Source of the DNA: CAKSXP01 sp964539115
GTDB lineage: Bacteria; Bacillota; Clostridia; Oscillospirales; Oscillospiraceae
Assembly: GCA_964539115.1 (NCBI GenBank)
Contig: CAZIHY010000028.1
Span: 1 to 23,353, forward strand
Length of the DNA: 23,353 nucleotides
Direction of reading: 5' to 3'
The translations under genes were made by a program, and so were the position numbers. Of this stretch, positions 21,620 through 23,353 are shown piece by piece. The first letter of the stretch is position 1. Every line of letters begins with the position of its first letter. Under the pieces are notes generated by a model that did not search any database, was not told where the DNA came from, and was given only the letters and a program-made list of their open reading frames with translations.

Positions 21620-23311
21620 TTAACGTGCGAGGTATCTGTCGAGCGCATCCTGATAAATGGAGATCATTCTGTCAACATCGAATGCATTTATGGTGGAAAG
21701 GTATTCATCCCAAGTTCCCTCAACATCGACCTCGCCGACGATAGCGCCGAGAGTGTACTCGGAAACATAGGTCTTGATCTCGGCCATGATGTTGCTGGCC
21801 TCGGAGGCTTCGTCAGAGGTCAAAGTGACAGAGGGGAAGTAGTACGCAGCGTCATTGGACCACAGAGTGTTGCACATTCTGGCGGAATCGGAAATGGACG
21901 GGAGATAGTATCTGCCTTCCCAGTTGCCGGGGCCAACGCCGTTGTTGAGTGTGTAAACGTCGAGGCAAAGACTCATGGACCAGGTCTCATTCGGGTTGTT
22001 ATAGATAAGCTCGGTATAGGTCGGCTCACCGTCTTCATTGTACTCGAAGCCTTCGTGCTCAATGCCGAAGTTCTTGAGTATGTAGCCCTCATCAGTCCAG
22101 AAATAGTCAAAGTATCTCATCAGGATGCCGAGGTCATCCTCATCCAACAGTCCGGAGAAGCAGGTTCCGGTCCTGCAGGGGTCGTTGTAGTTGTAGAGGT
22201 GAAGCTCGTCGCCTTCGTTGAGAACGGGGTTGGGGATGGGCTCGATATCGCAGTCGGGGTTTCCGGTCATGGCCTCGAAGGGATCCATCTCGGACCAGTT
22301 CCAGCAGAAGATGCCGGCCTCCTCATTCATGAGCATTTCGGGGAAGGTCATCTGGCTGATGCTCATAAAGTCGGAATCAATAAGGCCCTTGCCATACCAA
22401 TCCTGCATGAGCGAGAGGTAACCCTTGTAGCCGTCGGCTATGGGAGTGAAAACAGCCTTGCCGTTGTCATTTATGAAGCCGGGCGCGCCCTGATCGGTGC
22501 CGAGACCGGTGACGCCAAAGGCACCGGTTACGGGATAGGCGTTGCCGAAAAAGTCGGGATAGCCGGTGTTCAGGAGAATAAGGCCGGGATGACCGTTGTT
22601 TATGAAAGCGGTCAGGACCTCTTCCCAGTCGGCCAGAGTGATGGGAGTGTCAAGTCCTGCCTCCTCGAGCCAGTCCTGACGGATCATCGGCCCCCACTCA
22701 GCCGGGGTATCCAAAGTTATACTTCCGATGCCCCAGAGGGTTCCGGTATCGGAGTGGACCTTCTTGTTGATATCCTCATGCTCCTGAAGGAAAGCATAGT
22801 AATTGGGCATGTATTTCTCGATCACATCGTTGATAGGCTGGATGACATCCTCGTCAACAGCAGCGTCATAACCTGCGGCATAGTACTGGTTGAAGTTGGA
22901 CATAACGTCGGGGTAGTCGCCGCTGCCGATGACTATGTTGAAGTTCTCTCCGGCGAGCTCCTGCGGGGGGCTGATAAAATCGAAGTCGACGTTAGTCAGC
23001 TCGAGCATTTTCTTGAAAACAGAGTTTTCATTAAAGCTGTCAATGGCAGTTCCGATAGCCTGCGGAGCGGCAGAAAAGAAGGTGTAAGTAACTTCCTTTT
23101 CGGCCAGCGGGAAATTTGCCTTGGGGTCGTCCGCGGGTTCCTCGGTCGGGGCCTCGGTGGGTTCTTCGCCGGGGGGTTCGGATGCGGGGTCGCTTGCGGG
23201 GGCGTCAGTGGCAGGTGCGTCTGTCGCTGGGGCAGATCCACTGCCGCAGCCGGCCATCAGTACAAGAACGAATACTAATGCCAGCAAGAGCGAAATGATG
23301 CGTCTTTTCAT
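21620..23311 (-). CDS. Extracellular solute-binding lipoprotein, family 1 (LplA-like)
   Basis: 563-residue lipoprotein. The signal peptide MKRRIISLLLALVFVLVLMAGC has the lipobox LMAGC (Cys22), then a Ser/Ala/Pro/Glu/Thr linker with DAPAT, DAPAS and EAPTEEP units to about residue 65. The mature part resembles large binding proteins of sugar/oligosaccharide ABC importers: EVTYTFFSAAPQAIG, VDFDFISPPQELAGENFNIVIGSGDYPDV, WGIGSITLDTPAEWGPMIRQDWLEEAGLDTPITLADWEEVLTAF, DWYGKGLIDSDF. Permease genes are not in the window; they may lie upstream beyond 23353 or elsewhere. AGGGAGG stands eight bases before ATG 23311. The ligand (glycan, peptide or aromatic glycoside) is not readable from sequence. Confidence 0.87.
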   Translation of the reverse strand: MKRRIISLLLALVFVLVLMAGCGSGSAPATDAPATDAPASDPASEPPGEEPTEAPTEEPADDPKANFPLAEKEVTYTFFSAAPQAIGTAIDSFNENSVFKKMLELTNVDFDFISPPQELAGENFNIVIGSGDYPDVMSNFNQYYAAGYDAAVDEDVIQPINDVIEKYMPNYYAFLQEHEDINKKVHSDTGTLWGIGSITLDTPAEWGPMIRQDWLEEAGLDTPITLADWEEVLTAFINNGHPGLILLNTGYPDFFGNAYPVTGAFGVTGLGTDQGAPGFINDNGKAVFTPIADGYKGYLSLMQDWYGKGLIDSDFMSISQMTFPEMLMNEEAGIFCWNWSEMDPFEAMTGNPDCDIEPIPNPVLNEGDELHLYNYNDPCRTGTCFSGLLDEDDLGILMRYFDYFWTDEGYILKNFGIEHEGFEYNEDGEPTYTELIYNNPNETWSMSLCLDVYTLNNGVGPGNWEGRYYLPSISDSARMCNTLWSNDAAYYFPSVTLTSDEASEASNIMAEIKTYVSEYTLGAIVGEVDVEGTWDEYLSTINAFDVDRMISIYQDALDRYLAR

Positions 23312-23353
23312 GATCGTGTCCTCCCTAGAAATTCTCCCGATTCTGACGGAAGT

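Noticed and set aside
22055..23278. 407-codon plus-strand open frame
   Set aside because: It lies wholly antisense to the solute-binding lipoprotein, which has a lipobox, SD and family segments. The antisense product is a low-complexity Val/Gly/Leu-rich string with no recognisable motif.

Overview
The window reads as chromosome of an anaerobic, low-redox Firmicute, most likely a gut Oscillospiraceae/Clostridia relative. This is inferred from the mix of a secreted S-layer-homology protein, lipoprotein transporters, strong SD sequences (AAGGAGG), oxygen-sensitive Fe-S enzymes, an agmatine deiminase operon and plant-polyphenol enzymes; no rRNA or other marker fixes the taxon. There is no sign of phage, IS, CRISPR or tRNA. 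Nearly all genes after 2.7 kb lie on the minus strand and are read from high to low coordinates.

Layout. (1) 1-2.7 kb, plus strand: an upstream terminator, a promoter, an SLH plus L,D-transpeptidase cell-wall protein, and a dCMP-deaminase-like gene, closed by a bidirectional terminator. (2) 2.77-6.87 kb, minus strand: a tightly overlapping sulfur operon with its own promoter and ~285-nt leader: small siroheme Fe-S sulfite reductase, TusA-like protein, thioredoxin-like protein, ThiS-like sulfur carrier ending GGGC, ThiF/MoeB-like E1, JAMM peptidase and thioredoxin reductase-like protein. (3) 6.95-12.25 kb, minus strand: a metal/chelate ABC importer (binding lipoprotein, permease, ATPase) followed by precorrin-2 dehydrogenase and a CobA-HemD fusion, i.e. 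siroheme supply. It is preceded by a consensus promoter and a ~400-nt leader holding a premature intrinsic terminator, a riboswitch/attenuator candidate. (4) 12.4-16.8 kb, minus strand: an Old-Yellow-Enzyme-type ene-reductase, a DAPG/phloretin-hydrolase (PhlG) family enzyme and a YeiH-type membrane protein, each with a near-consensus promoter; the first two promoters carry inverted-repeat operator candidates. (5) 16.9-21.4 kb, minus strand: a complete agmatine deiminase pathway (putrescine carbamoyltransferase, agmatine/putrescine antiporter, agmatine deiminase, carbamate kinase). (6) 21.6-23.3 kb: a large extracellular solute-binding lipoprotein whose promoter lies outside the window or at its very edge.

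How the parts fit. Region 3 can supply iron and siroheme to the siroheme-dependent reductase of region 2. Sulfide from that enzyme would then be loaded onto the C-terminus of the ThiS-like carrier by the E1, after the JAMM peptidase trims the carrier's tail. This resembles the HcyS/HcyF/HcyD methionine system of Wolinella and the QbsE/QbsD system of Pseudomonas, but the sulfur acceptor enzyme is not in the window. Region 4 looks like a small, locally regulated module for reducing and hydrolysing phloretin-like aromatic ketones, as in flavonoid-degrading gut bacteria. Region 5 yields ATP, ammonia and putrescine from agmatine. The most promising new material is the sulfur-carrier operon with its GGGC tail, the two long leaders, and the ene-reductase/PhlG pair with its operators.
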